In this document: one piece after another, positions 23,853-34,690 of the stretch
How the letters are laid out: each line of letters starts with the position of its first letter
How positions within the stretch are numbered: the first letter of the stretch is position 1
Assembly (NCBI GenBank): GCA_008973525.1
Contig: WACJ01000247.1
Location: forward strand, 248,001 to 312,000
Direction of reading: 5' to 3'
Source: Stenopsyche tienmushanensis
Lineage: Eukaryota > Arthropoda > Insecta > Trichoptera > Stenopsychidae
Length of the DNA: 64,000 nt
The notes under the pieces: model-generated
Seen by the model: the letters and a program-made list of their open reading frames with translations, nothing else
Database searches by the model: none
Told to the model about the DNA's origin: nothing
Program-made: the position numbers and the translations under genes

Positions 23853-25120
23853 ATTTTCGGGCATGGCGTCCGATCGCGAGGCGTTCCTTCGTTGTGTCAG
23901 TGGTCCGAAATTCGGATCAGTTGGACAAGGAAGCCTTGTGGCCATTCTCTTTGATTTTAGGGCATTTAGGGTTTTTTGTAAAAGTTTTGAGGGAAAATAC
24001 ATTCCCAGGGTAGGGGGATCAATCACACAGCTCAGGTCAGAGTAGGCTCCCCATGTTGTTATTATATTCATCCCAAAGATAATGCTTATGCCGTGCGAAT
24101 GAAGTACTTTTAGATTCAAAATATTTTTCCGTATGGTGTACACCGTCTGATAATAAATGATTTGAGCGTGAGCAGCCCGCATACAGCTGTCCATGTGAGA
24201 AGCATGCACGCATACCCTGTGTGTTTCTATTCTTTGTTGATGCTCACACCGAAAACTGCACACGTTTCAATTCGAATATCATATCAGTCGGAATCGTTGG
24301 GCCACAACATCTTTTTAAATTTTGCATTTCAAACTGTAGCTCCGATGATATTATTAATCTTTTTTTTCACTAAAAACCTGGCACAGTTGCTACATGTCGT
24401 GGCGGATTTTTGTTTCAGAGAAGAATTATAGGCACGCCAATTTTCAGTGTTAAAATATCCAATTCAAATATATTTTTATATAGAATGATAAACTCACTGA
24501 ATGTTGTCCTTGTGTTTTGTTCGTGTGTTTATGTGTCTTTTAATTAATGCCTTTACATACAATTCATATCAAAAAATCACTTTTGAATTTAATCTCGCTG
24601 ATAAACGTACCACATATTGAAAACCACTGTTTTGTTTAAATATATCGGTGCAGTAAGCTCTTTTGGAGGCACCGCTAAAATTTTGTTTCAGTCTATTAGC
24701 TGGTTTAAGAATTATATCAATTTTACGAAGGAAGTAGAGTTTCATGAATTTTAGCGCTGAACAAATCAATTATTGATTGATTTGTTATGTGTGAAGATGC
24801 ATCCAACTCGCTTTTAGAATAAATGAAAGAGTGATTTGTTTATTTATTGATTTGTTTGGTTGCTTAGCAACACTTGCTTAGTTGGAAAGCTACGCGATGT
24901 ATTGGTGTGGGAGTGAGAGGTTAGGATGCGTGCGCTCTCCCTCACTTCGTATAGCGACTGGCGAGCCGCCGAGCACCACGACGCGCCAGACGTCCAGCGC
25001 GGCCTTCGATGACGCAGCCGAGCGCTTCAACAGACATTAGGTTGATAGCATTATCGCCTCTCGGCATAGTTGACAAAAGGCTTTGTTTACCTTAGTAAAT
25101 TTTGGACAGACGGACAGGCA
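23853..25120 (+). repeat. Inverted long repeat, copy A (~1.27 kb)
   Basis: Starts ATTTTCGGGCATGGCGTCCG and ends near GGACAGACGGACAGG. The reverse complement of 38,597-39,866 matches it along its whole length with scattered substitutions and short indels; I judge by eye well above 90% identity. The left terminal ~120 bp (GTGTCAGTGGTCCGAAATTC, then TTGGACA, then TTGTGGCCATT) is also found as shorter family B copies elsewhere. A 173-codon minus-strand frame (24,263 to 23,742) starts in the repeat and runs past its left end. It resembles no known protein. The region 24,895-25,040 is notably GC-rich. Confidence 0.9.
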
Positions 25121-25404
25121 CACATTGATTTTTATATATATATAGATAGATGGTTAAATAAACTATGGCTTCTCCGGATAGTCGTAGATAAAAAGACGGT
25201 CAGTTTTTTGGACCCGCGTGTTTGTCGGCCATTTTGTTTAGTCACAGTAAATTCCTCTGATGAAGAGGCCGCACGCTCTCTCGCCACCTTCCGTCCGTGC
25301 GAGATCCGCGTGGACATCCGTTTCTATGATTTTGCAGAAAAATACCCCCGCAAATATTTATCAGAAGCTCATGGAAGTGTACGGTATTGATGTAATGAGT
25401 TGAC

Positions 25405-25690
25405 AACATATCACGAAATGGGTTAGGTTGTTCAGAGAGGGCCGTACTGATACGCACTACGAGGAAAAGAGTAAGAGACCATCAGTAATTTCTGATGAAC
25501 ACGTGCAAAAAATGGAAGGACAAGTGTGCAATGACCGCCTTGTGATGCATGACGATCTTCACAAATAATTTCCTGGCATTACTCGAAGTCTTCTTGGTGA
25601 TATTGGGTCAAAAAAACTTGGTTACAAGAAGTTGTGTGCGAGATGGATACCCAGAATGCTCAAATAGGAACTTACATTGATGTTATAACG
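25405..25690 (+). pseudogene. mariner transposase fragment
   Basis: With several in-frame stops the translation reads YGIDVM, stop, QHITKWVRLFREGRTD, then RPSVISDEHVQKMEGQV, then MHDDLHK, stop, then LGYKKLCARWIPRMLK, stop. This is the order of the N-terminal DNA-binding half of irritans-like mariners, up to the linker before the first catalytic aspartate. The catalytic half is missing. The sequence after 25,690 is AT-rich and non-coding. Confidence 0.85.
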
Positions 25691-26860
25691 TTACTTCTTG
25701 GATGATCTTTGTATATTTATATTTATAATAGTATAAATAAGGGATCATCCCTTAAATTTAATTAGACCTGGATATAAATTGCTGTACAATAAAATGTATA
25801 CATATTATGGAAGGAGATTTTTAAATTTATCTTGGAACCTCAAATTAAAAAAAACGGCGATATGAGAAAAAAATTGAAAGTATCATACATAAGGCGCATA
25901 TGTATAGACAGATAAGCCGAATGGTATCCACTATCGTGTATTTCGCTTTACGAGCTAAAGTGCCTTCATTTTTCCTTCATGACATTTTTCTTCATTGTGA
26001 TGGAAATTTCATCGCTGATAAGGTGGAAAATGGCCGTTTTGCCTTCGGCCCTTTTGGATGAAACCCGTTCCCTTGGCGGGAAGAAGGTTGCAATACGATC
26101 GCCGAAGTACTATATAATTTTTATGTGAGGTTTATGGCTTCCGATTCATTTGCCCCTGTCTGTTCAATTTCCACCGTAGATCCGCAAAGGATCAGCTGAA
26201 CTATCCATTTTTCGTCTCGTCGCGAAGACGATTAATTCGGAAGGCGGTCCACAATTAATACTTCTGTCGCGCTTTCCAGCAAAAGTTTTATCCCGGAAAG
26301 AAATATGAACTTGTTGTACGCGCTGTCGATAAATTTGTCGTTTATTCTGGGTCATGAGGCGCCGTTGTGACCGAAAACGAGTTTCCCGGGGGAAAATGGA
26401 TACCGGGCGACTGCCGCGGGCGGAGAAATCATTCATCCATTTGTTCCGAATGATTTCCCACATCATCGTTATGTATGACCCGTCCGGGCGGAGGTTCCCC
26501 CGAGAAGACGCCTCCCCCTCCCGATAAACTTTGATTTGTGCAGGGACTTTGACGGACGACGCACTATCGATTTCGTCAAATTACAATATATATTTATGAG
26601 CGGTGGCGTTTAATAAGCGCCTACCCCTGCGACGGGTGACGTCTTAAACGCTCTCGTTATAAGGGATGACGGTCCGAGCGCAACCCCTACGTGTCTTATC
26701 TAGCCGGTGCTTTTGCACGCGGGATGTCCAATCTCAACCTGTCGGCTTCAAAACTTGCCAGACGCCATCATCATATAGAGTGAATTAATAACTATTTTTA
26801 TAATGAAATCCTATATCGAAAGTAAAACGAACTTGCATGTGAGCACAACTATCCTGGAGA
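25691..26860. other. No gene seen
   Basis: Positions 26,150-26,720 are GC-richer than the neighbours and hold a 100-codon minus-strand frame (26,164-26,466) rich in arginine and serine, with no known domain. It could be conserved non-coding DNA; comparison is needed to tell. Confidence 0.4.
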
Positions 26861-26869
26861 ATATTTAGA

Positions 26870-26941
26870 AACGGTGAGTGGCCTGGGGGCTCTGTTCTGA
26901 GAGCACCCGGCTCACACGTTACATTGGTGTCAGAACCGGGG
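26870..26941 (+). mobile_element. LTR end plus tRNA-Leu-like primer-binding site
   Basis: CTCACACGTTACA, ending at 26,923, is followed by TGGTGTCAGAACCGGGG (26,925-26,941). The upstream GGGGGCTCTGTTCTGAGAGC is LTR-like. There is no coding sequence downstream. Confidence 0.65.
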
Positions 26942-27179
26942 GGTCAGAATTTTTAAATTAGAATTTTATTTACTAATTCAGAAATCCTGATTCTCAATGG
27001 CTTATCTGGGAATAGCCTGGATGTAAATCGGAAATAATTATTAATATAACATGTCCAAATTCATAAGATTTTGTAAACTCTCAAGAAACACAATTGACTA
27101 TAAATTAATTTTAAATTGGGTTAAACATAGATGCTATATTCCTATGGCCACATATTTATAGTACATACAAATTCACTTT

Positions 27180-27310
27180 TATCTCAGAACCGCGCAGCGT
27201 CAATAAAGTCTGTATGTTAATAAATGAACCTTAACACTGTTGATAGTACACAATATTCTTTCATTTCTTTGTGTAAACATAAACAGTACACATGTGCGTC
27301 GTCACTTTTA
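27180..27310 (-). repeat. Repeat family E copy
   Basis: Contains AATAAATGAACCTTAACACT, TGTTGATAGTACACAATATT and ATAAACAGTACACATGTG, the reverse complement of the 6.55-kb copy. It lies immediately upstream of the second mariner. Confidence 0.6.
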
Positions 27311-27342
27311 ATAATAAATTAAATGCTATGGATTGCAGTTTA

Positions 27343-28158
27343 TTAGGGTGTCCCATAAGTTTCTTTCGTTTTCATATTAAGAAAAAATATAAACAATAGT
27401 TTGTATTACATCAAAATTTATTGAATAATATGTGAATCATTCTGTTCTATTACCTTTATCCATCTCTCCGGAAGCTTCATAATGTCTTCTTGTCAAAATT
27501 TGAAGGAGCTATGCCCGGAGAGTATGGAGAATGAGGTAAAACATCCCAGTCAATTGATAATAATTTATTTCTGACGAGCAAAGACACACGAGGCTTGGCG
27601 TTATCGTGGTGAAAAACAACGCCTCGTCTGTTCGCTAATTCTGGCCGTTTTTTGGCAATTGCATCCTTTAAATTGTCTAGTTTGAAACAATAATTTGTTG
27701 AATTGATAGTTTAACCTTGCTGAAGTAGCTCATAATAAACTACCCCCTTCCAGTCCCACCAAATGCATAGCAATACTTTTTTGGATGTAGACCAGATTTG
27801 GCTACAGTTAAAGCTTCTGTACCCTTGGTCCAAGACCGTTTACGTTGGATATTCTCATAAAGTATCCAACTTTCATCTCCAGTGACAAGTCTCTTCAAAA
27901 ATGGTTGGCTATTATGTCGTTGGAGAAGAAGATCGCACGTTGAAATACACTGAAGTTTATTTGAGTCAGTCAGTTCATGAGGAAGTCACACATCTGAACA
28001 ATTGATGTAGCCCAATTTTGTCAGATGATTATGGACGGATGTTCGTGGAATTTCTTATTTGTTAGCTATTTCGCGAACAGTATATCGTGGGTATTCTTCA
28101 ACCATGGCTATGATTAGATCTGTGTTCATTTGCGAAAGAAACTTATGGGACAACCGAA
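27343..28158 (-). mobile_element. mariner, internally deleted copy 2
   Basis: Inverted terminal repeats as in copy 1 (TTAGGGTGTCCCATAAG left; CTTATGGGACAACCGAA right) with an exact TA on both sides (27,341-27,342 and 28,159-28,160). It is 816 bp. At the right end CGAAAGAAACTTATGGGACA is joined to the transposase codons for MNTDLI exactly as in copy 1, so the N-terminal deletion was already present in a common, mobilised ancestor. Confidence 0.93.
27480..28134 (-). pseudogene. mariner transposase pseudogene (copy 2)
   Basis: Minus-strand translation: MNTDLI, HTH-like REIANK, then TAA; a second stop (TGA) replaces tryptophan before LPHELTDSNKLQ. The first catalytic aspartate (TGDESWILY) and the second (HHDNAKP) are present. 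The third is changed to glycine (YSPGIAPSN), after which a deletion removes the C-terminus relative to copy 1. Copies 1 and 2 lost different catalytic residues, so they decayed independently after insertion. Confidence 0.9.
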
Positions 28159-28469
28159 TACAATATTTGAGAATATGTAGACGTGTAGCAGTACCTTTAT
28201 AGCACGATTACTCATTGACGGGTTAATTTATAGTGTTTATAAATTTGAGAATTGGTGTTTTTAGATCAAAGGGCGAGTAATCAAATTAAAGTGAAAAGTT
28301 GCCCTATACTTCAAAATATAATTTATAACAAAGCCAAATATTTTTTCAAAAGCTAATGAGGATAAGACATTCAACAGATTTAAACATCAATGCCATTAAC
28401 ACAGCATTGTAGATATTAGGGAGGTGGCAAAAGCTGACAAAGAAGATGTATTGTATATATAGAAGACGA

Positions 28470-28560
28470 ATATTTAGATCTACAATCTACGATGTACCTC
28501 TGTTGCGCAACGCGTAATTATTCGTTTTCTCAGGAGGCGAGAATGTCCACACTATGAAAG
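28470..28560 (+). mobile_element. LTR start (TGTTGCGCAACGC family)
   Basis: TGTTGCGCAACGCGTAATTA starts at 28,501 and matches the minus-strand starts at 12,359 and 43,354. The polypurine tract is not recognisable upstream here. Confidence 0.55.
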
Positions 28561-29094
28561 TATCGTGTCATTGTAACCCAATATTTTTATATATTCAATC
28601 GATGTAAAAACTATGTTTTGATATTTTGCTTTGGATTTTGGTCATGACGCCGACGAAGCTCCATTAGGGGGTTGATTTTTAAAAAATGTCAGTAGATTTA
28701 ACTGTCGCCAATGGTCATTAACGAGGCAAAATGTGACCATTTTCAATTAGCATAATGTGGAAGGCCGTTGTTGTTGGAGGTATCTAAATGGCTATTAGTG
28801 GAGGCTGCAGGAATTAAGTCTTCAGGGGGGGTGGCACATCTAAGGGAATCTACTAAAGGGGATGCACACGTGTGCAGATTACACACACTCAACATATTCT
28901 ACGCATACACGTGCGCATTTGCATAAATTAGTAACGCCTGCTTATTTATCTGCCTGATGCGTATTAAACACAAGCATAAAACTTCGTCTACCAGTGCTGC
29001 ACGTCAATACTGAAACCCACCCTCCACATATCTTCAAAATCATTTTATAAATTAAAATCTCACCTCAAATCATAAGAGGAAGAGAGATAATAGA
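28561..29094. other. No gene seen
   Basis: Non-coding; no repeat matched within the window. Confidence 0.4.
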
Positions 29095-29146
29095 TAATAT
29101 ATATGATCTTTCAATAAGAGCCCTTATTGGAAGATCATATATATTA
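29095..29146. repeat. 52-bp palindrome without spacer
   Basis: Arms 29,095-29,120 and 29,121-29,146 are inverted repeats matching at 24 of 26 positions (TAATATATATGATCTTTCAA, then TAAG). They abut directly. The inner word CTTTCAATAAG also heads the repeat at 38,365. This fits two transposon termini fused head to head, or a hairpin-forming site. Confidence 0.85.
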
Positions 29147-29699
29147 ATGATGCAGATATCGAAATGTTGAGGCAATTTATTGGAGAAGCGTTGATTTGAA
29201 GGTTCGGTCGGTGGTAAAAGTGTCACGTGCCGCCCTTGTCCAGGTATGTGGAGTACATTAACAAGCATATCATCCCCAGAGCGATAACAGTCTCCTATTT
29301 GGATAAGGATGATTGAGCTGAAGCGCGACTGCGCATACCAGCCCCGAATTACGAAGAAGGAAGTACTTTCCGACCGAATGCCACCTATTTATGACCCTTT
29401 GATCGACAATCACCCCTTATCATCACGTATTCATCACTCGTTGCTTTTTCATAATGAATATTGAATGTCGTTTCACAACCATCATAATCCACCCCCTTGC
29501 TAGCCTTAATGAATGAAAAAAATACACACACGCCTATTTATATTTTTAAACAGCTTAAACATAACTAGTAAGTTTTGATATTCATAGAGTAAATGAAAAG
29601 AACATGGTAGATAGTCATAATAAAGATTTTTTTGTAAGGAAATGGTTAACGTTTTATATCCCTAAAAAATATCGACTATTGTATAGGAAGGTCCATATA
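29147..29699. other. No gene seen
   Basis: No supported feature. Short frames only. Confidence 0.4.
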
Positions 29700-29775
29700 T
29701 CAATGAGCTTGCGGGAAGAAAACCTCTTCCTTTGGCCAAGGCTATTCGTCGATTCTCTCTTCTTGTTTTTCGCGT
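29700..29775 (-). repeat. Hairpin module (LTR-like) copy
   Basis: Minus-strand GACGAATAGCCTTGGCC is followed by a hairpin (GGAAG, 7-nt loop, CTTCC at 29,717-29,733). Same order as 19,045 and 40,270. Confidence 0.5.
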
Positions 29776-29864
29776 GTTTGCATTCATACTTCAGCAAAAC
29801 GCGAGAAAGGAGATGATGCTATTAATTTAACGCATTAAGTCTCATTGCCTATGCATTATCATGA

Positions 29865-30260
29865 AGAGTCGTCAGATAGACTTGACTATGGAGAGACGTG
29901 CTTCCCGAGGTCAGATCTTTCTCTCGTTATTAATAAAGAAGTTATCTAAGACGAGTCTTTCTATTCGGCGTACATTCACCTCCACATATAACGGTCCGAG
30001 AGCAGAACAGCAGCGCCGTAAAAATGGCGTGGCAAAGCAGGCGCCCGCCACGGGCGCAACTGGGTTTGGGGCGACCAGGTCGAGAGTTTGACTAATCCCT
30101 CTTATTCATTATCGTTATGTTCAGGTATGGCATTCGTCATATCAGCGGTCTGAAAAGCGGACCGATTGGGCATACAAACCTTATGGCCACTTGGTCCTCT
30201 TTTAAGGATTTTTATGATCACGGAAGCAACGTAGCGTCTAGACTCTAGACTCTAGACACT
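29865..30260 (+). repeat. LTR-like block followed by repeat family B
   Basis: The block opens with GAGTCGTCAGATAGACTTGA, an imperfect hairpin and AATAAAG (29,868-29,935). After a GC-rich stretch it continues with AATCCCTCTTATTCATTATC, then GGTATGGCATTCGTCATATC, then GGTCTGAAAAGCGGACCGAT and the family B tail. Positions 60,030-60,275 carry the second part in the same order. I read this as a decayed retroelement terminus. The triple TCTAGAC at 30,237-30,257 is a small local tandem repeat. Confidence 0.55.
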
Positions 30261-30367
30261 TTCTATCATAGTTACATATAACAGTAACCGCTATCTATAT
30301 GTTAGGTCGGATACTTTTAGGACTTCCCATGAGGTGTCATTACATCAGCACCGAATTATTGAAACAG

Positions 30368-30439
30368 CAGCAGATTGTCTAAGGGCAGCAGATTGTCAAA
30401 GGGCAGCAGATTGTCAAAGGACAGCAGATTGTCAAAATG
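30368..30439 (+). repeat. 18-bp minisatellite, 4 units
   Basis: Units CAGCAGATTGTCAAAGGG at 30,368, 30,386, 30,404 and 30,422 are near identical (one A/T change in unit 1; the tail of unit 4 has diverged). The frame of 18 keeps a 6-codon periodicity, but stops and context argue against coding. Confidence 0.92.
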
Positions 30440-32100
30440 GACTTTGCGAGTCATGAGGCTTGATTATTAAAGTAAATGCCTTTAACCATAGCAACCAACC
30501 ACATGCAAGGCTTAGCTGCTAAAGCAAACGCCTGGGTTTTGCAACACAATGGAAGATATTAAGTACGAGTAGTTGATTATCAGACCTCGATGGAAGAAGA
30601 TCTCCTCGGATAACCAAGTTCGATTTCAGACTCTCTAATAAGCCGGATAAGAATATCTTTAGACGATCAGCTCTCATCATCGAGAAGACGCTTTACCCGC
30701 TTGGTCCACGCCCCGAACGTTCGCCTGCTTGCTTTTGGCTTATCAACCATGTTGTTCAACATTTTATTGATAATCATTGAAAAAATTAAGCTATAAACGT
30801 GTTCCGTCGTTCATCGCAGCCGACTCGTTGGTCGGGATCATTGTCTACGAACCGCACTGCGATCGATCTAAGATGCTCTCAATCACGGGTATATGTGCGA
30901 ACAACGTCACCTTCATTTAGGCGCAGCCCTTCGACATTACGATTATAAAATTATTTTAGACAATGCTAATTCTGCTTAAATAAGACCAAGAAATAGAATC
31001 AAATCTTCAATTAGATCTTCCTGGGAATAAATTTATGGGGTTGTTGCCGCATTTTTCTATAGTTTTATCTATATTGATAATAGTCGTAAACACACTGCCG
31101 AAAGTTTTTCCAGCAAATGAATATCTCTCTCTGGTGTCGAAGAAGAAACAAGAAAAAAGAAAGCACGAAAAGCAATGTCGTTAATCATATCCCTAGTCGG
31201 ATGCTCTCCCGTAACTTCTAACGGCCCTTCGTGATCTTCGATGGATATTTCGATTATCAATATGTAATATTTTCAAAGACGCGGAAGAAACATACACTTC
31301 CCAAACCTTTTTCCACGAAAAAATTTAAATGAATTCGTGCAACGCTTCGCAGAAGGAGAGAATGACATGTTTTACTAACAGACAGAAGGGCGGGCTTAAC
31401 AATGAACGCCTTATTTATGTGCACAAATAATGAAATGACGTTTCACCGCAGGTCGTGCCCCTTCTTCAAATCAGTTCGATAGTTGATTTATGCGATACCT
31501 GAGGGTCCACATTCATCCCTCCCGCCGGACAATAAAAGAAGGAGCTCACCTGGACACATAAGAAGGGTAGTTTTCCCTCGACGTCCCGGGGAAATGTAAT
31601 AAAAGCGAGCATAATAATGGATTTGAATAGCGGCCCATCCCGAAACCCTAAATAGATTATCATATTCGGTTTCCTGCGAAGTGACTTTCTATCGGAGCTC
31701 ATAAATTTTAATTGCAGATATCTAATTTGGGAAACCACTTTGATAGTGCCTAATTCTCTGCTTTTGGATTTGCGGAGGAATTTCAATCGGTTTGGAATTT
31801 ATGAGGCTTCTCGCTTCCATTCAACTCGTAAATTGCTAAATCTGACTGGGAATATTAGTTTACGACTCAATATCTATTATATAACGCGCAGAGGAACCTG
31901 GAATCGATAGTGGTTTTGGATGAAAACTTTGAATGCGTGCTCAGTGTACGCGGCTTTATATAATTACAGAGACATTTGAACAGAACAAAAATTTACGCGA
32001 TACGATTATCCAATTTAGCCCATCGCAACTGTCAAACCGCCGATAATAACTCAATCGTTTTAATTTACAATAGATATTTGCAATAAAAGTTGAGCGAAAT
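30440..32100. other. No gene seen; possible retroelement debris at 30.6-30.9 kb
   Basis: 30,575-30,900 is GC-richer and has LTR-like composition (GATCTCCTCGGATAACC, then TCATCGCAGCCGACTCG). The remainder is ordinary AT-rich sequence. Frames of 63-106 codons have no known domain. Confidence 0.35.
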
Positions 32101-32119
32101 AGTATATAATTTATTTGAA

Positions 32120-32158
32120 TTTAGCAAACCGCTTCACGTTACAATGGTGTCAGAAATC
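32120..32158 (+). mobile_element. LTR end plus primer-binding-site remnant
   Basis: CTTCACGTTACAA is followed by TGGTGTCAGAAATCGG at 32,145. Same arrangement as at 12.71 and 34.67 kb. Confidence 0.6.
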
Positions 32159-33071
32159 GGATCGTTGAGATGATGAGCCATATATTCTGAAATATGGGCA
32201 TTTATAATCAATGCTCGGAATTTTTGCAATGTTTATCATCCATTTTCATCAATTAAGAACCCGGATTTTAGTTTAATACAAAAAATAACAGCAATATATT
32301 GTCGTAGCAGGACAATAGTGTGAAAGTTGCAAACAAGCATTGTGAAATATAGTGTTTACACGGTATCGAAGGGTCCTCCCGGCGCCTCTAAGTGATGCCG
32401 CTCACAGCCCTGCTCCAAATAACCCGCATTATTTTCTTTTTTCCCGGAAAATATATGGGAGGACATTATCCTTGATGTATACAAAACGACGGGGAATAAC
32501 ACCGAGAGATGTCCTCCGGTGCCCCGAGCGCAAATGCATGCAAGAAATATTATTGTTGTTGCAGTGACAATAAAAGCATCGCACACATTCAACATTTTAT
32601 AGAAGTTTGTTATGCCGATACATTAAAAAAAACATATCATACATTTGAAATATTGTACATTTTTTAATAAAAATATTCTCAATGGATATACTTTTGGGTC
32701 GCCAGATTACAAAGCAAGTGCATATGATAGGACGCATAAATATATGGGGATGCGTAAATCATCCAAGAAATGTCCTCAGCCTCACCAGAAATCATTCTGA
32801 GGATAGCATATAAATATTTATTAGGAGCGGTAGGAAGGAGTGATGCAGTTTCCTTAGGGCGAGAAAGATCTATCTTTCTTCTGGCAATATTTATGATATT
32901 CATGTCTAGACATATTTACTGCTAAATACATATTTTGCATGGATACAATAAATACATACTTTTCGGAAATGCTTCGAAATTGAAGTCCAGTTATTATTTT
33001 GAGTTTAATTATATGCTATTTAATAAATCGTGTTAAAAAATATTTATAAAATGGTGAAAAATCGAATACAA
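32159..33071. other. No gene seen
   Basis: AT-rich; overlapping antisense frames of 71 and 79 codons near 32,352-32,595 are not recognisable. Confidence 0.4.
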
Positions 33072-33560
33072 TTAAACCTTTTTTTGTGCAGTAGATGCGT
33101 TCCGCCGAAAATCGCACTAAAAAAATCTATGACTTATATAAAAAATTTAAGATGCGTTCCATGGATTTTAAAAACCGCATAACTTTGAAACAGCTACATA
33201 AAATATATCCAAAATCGCATAAAAAAAAATAATAAAAAAACAGGAAAACAACCATTTAAAGGACGTCAAAACATTAGAAATGCAAAAAAAAACCAAATCA
33301 ATTTTTTCTAAAATCTAAACCAGAATAAAGGGCGTGGTCGTAATTCAGCGATAGCAGATGCAATATGATTTCCATAGTCCCAAATTATTATTTTTTTCTG
33401 AACTTCGGTTAGTGTTGTTGATTTATTTCCTATTTTATCTAAAATATCTCGATACGTACTCTTTATGACATTTAAAAAAGAAAAAAAAATGCTTTAAAAA
33501 AACCGCATAGCTTCGAAATCGCACAAAAAAAGTCGCACAAAAAGAGGTTTCAGTGTAATA
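33072..33560. repeat. Repeat family F (poly-T-ATGCG), MITE-like
   Basis: The left end AAACCTTTTTTTGTGCAG and the right end (complemented) AAACCTCTTTTTGTGCG are imperfect inverted repeats. The interior holds AAAAACCGCATAACTTTGAA and TCGCATAAAAAAAA words. Related copies are at 52,838-52,985 and 53,475-53,650. No coding capacity is seen. Superfamily unknown. Confidence 0.65.
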
Positions 33561-33861
33561 GGTGTATTTATTATTTTTATCCAACAAATTCAGGCCAAAA
33601 TATGTTATCTATTGAGTAAAAAATATTAAATTTACCCTAATGTTATAGAAATATATGGAAAAATATAGAAATCAATAAAATTCAATCAAATGTTATATAG
33701 CATCATGTTACGATATGGCAGACATGTGATCAACGGCAGTCGGAGATCAAAGAAACTATGGCAAACATCACAAAAGTCATTAATGATGAAAGATATCCAC
33801 TGCAATATGGTAGTTATACCGTGACCATGTATTTATAGCGTGGGGCATTTTCAGTCCGGTG

Positions 33862-34622
33862 TAGGGAATCCAATCCCGGGATCCCGGACAGTTTTAGGTG
33901 CTTATGAATCCCGGGACTAGTAAACGTAATTCCGAAAAATTCGGGATTGAAATTTTTATCTAACAGAAATCGTACACCTCATCAGTACGATGAAGGTTAC
34001 TAAATCGAGTCATTCCCGCCTAAATCTGGACGCTTGGAAACAGTGGCGTAACTACTGATTGGCGAGCTTAGGCGACTCCTATGGGCAGTAATTTTCTAAT
34101 CTATGTATACGTATATACAGTACATATATGTTTTTCAAATTGTTATTTCAAACTTTCCCTACCGGTGATGTATTTACTACACATCGACTCTAATAATGGG
34201 ATTATCGATATGAAATATAATAGATACGGGGTTCAAAATGTATGTAATCCTCCATAATATAATTACGAATCACATCAAAATATTATAGTATGTAAGTATT
34301 CATCTGCAGCGACGGAAATAAATAATTTGTCGGGAAATCGGGAATTTTGCGAGTTTTAGTGCGTGTCTCAGCAGAAAGGAATTTGATCAGTCACATTGAT
34401 GGTGTTATACGAAAATGGGGGCTCACGCGTTCATCAACTTGAACTAGTATTTAAACATCTGATGACGATACTTCCAACGAGTGTGGACTTATTAGTAATT
34501 TTTGATCAAATTTATCAATGTAATTTCTTAACCTATTGAAAACCCCGATCCTGGGATTGATTCCAGGATCGTCTTATTCAATCCCGAAATCTCGGGATCG
34601 AAATTTTGGCTTTGGATCCCTA
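33862..34622. mobile_element. hAT-like MITE (~760 bp)
   Basis: Inverted ends TAGGGAATCCAA (left) and TAGGGATCCAAA (right, complemented) are followed by subterminal repeats of the type AATCCCGGGAT and CGGGATTGAAATTT. The flanking 8-mers GTCCGGTG and ATCACGTG match at 5 of 8, a plausible decayed duplication. The interior (34,026-34,400, from GGAAACAGTGGCGTAAC) is found again, inverted, at 50,530-50,950, where it is preceded by the same GAAAAATTC word, so it belongs to the element. It sits in LTR sequence: an LTR end follows at 34,661. Confidence 0.7.
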
Positions 34623-34690
34623 ATCACGTGACGGACTCTGCTTCGGGAGCGCTTCCGCTCCACGTTACACTGGTGTCAGAAACGGCAGAT
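34623..34690 (+). mobile_element. LTR end plus primer-binding site
   Basis: GGAGCGCTTCCGCTCCACGT, then TACAC, then TGGTGTCAGAAACGG at 34,671. The LTR is interrupted upstream by the hAT-like MITE ending at 34,622. Confidence 0.7.

Noticed and set aside
30368..30439. CRISPR-like or coding repeat array
   Set aside because: Units are contiguous with no spacers and only 18 bp long, and the DNA is eukaryotic; it is a plain minisatellite.
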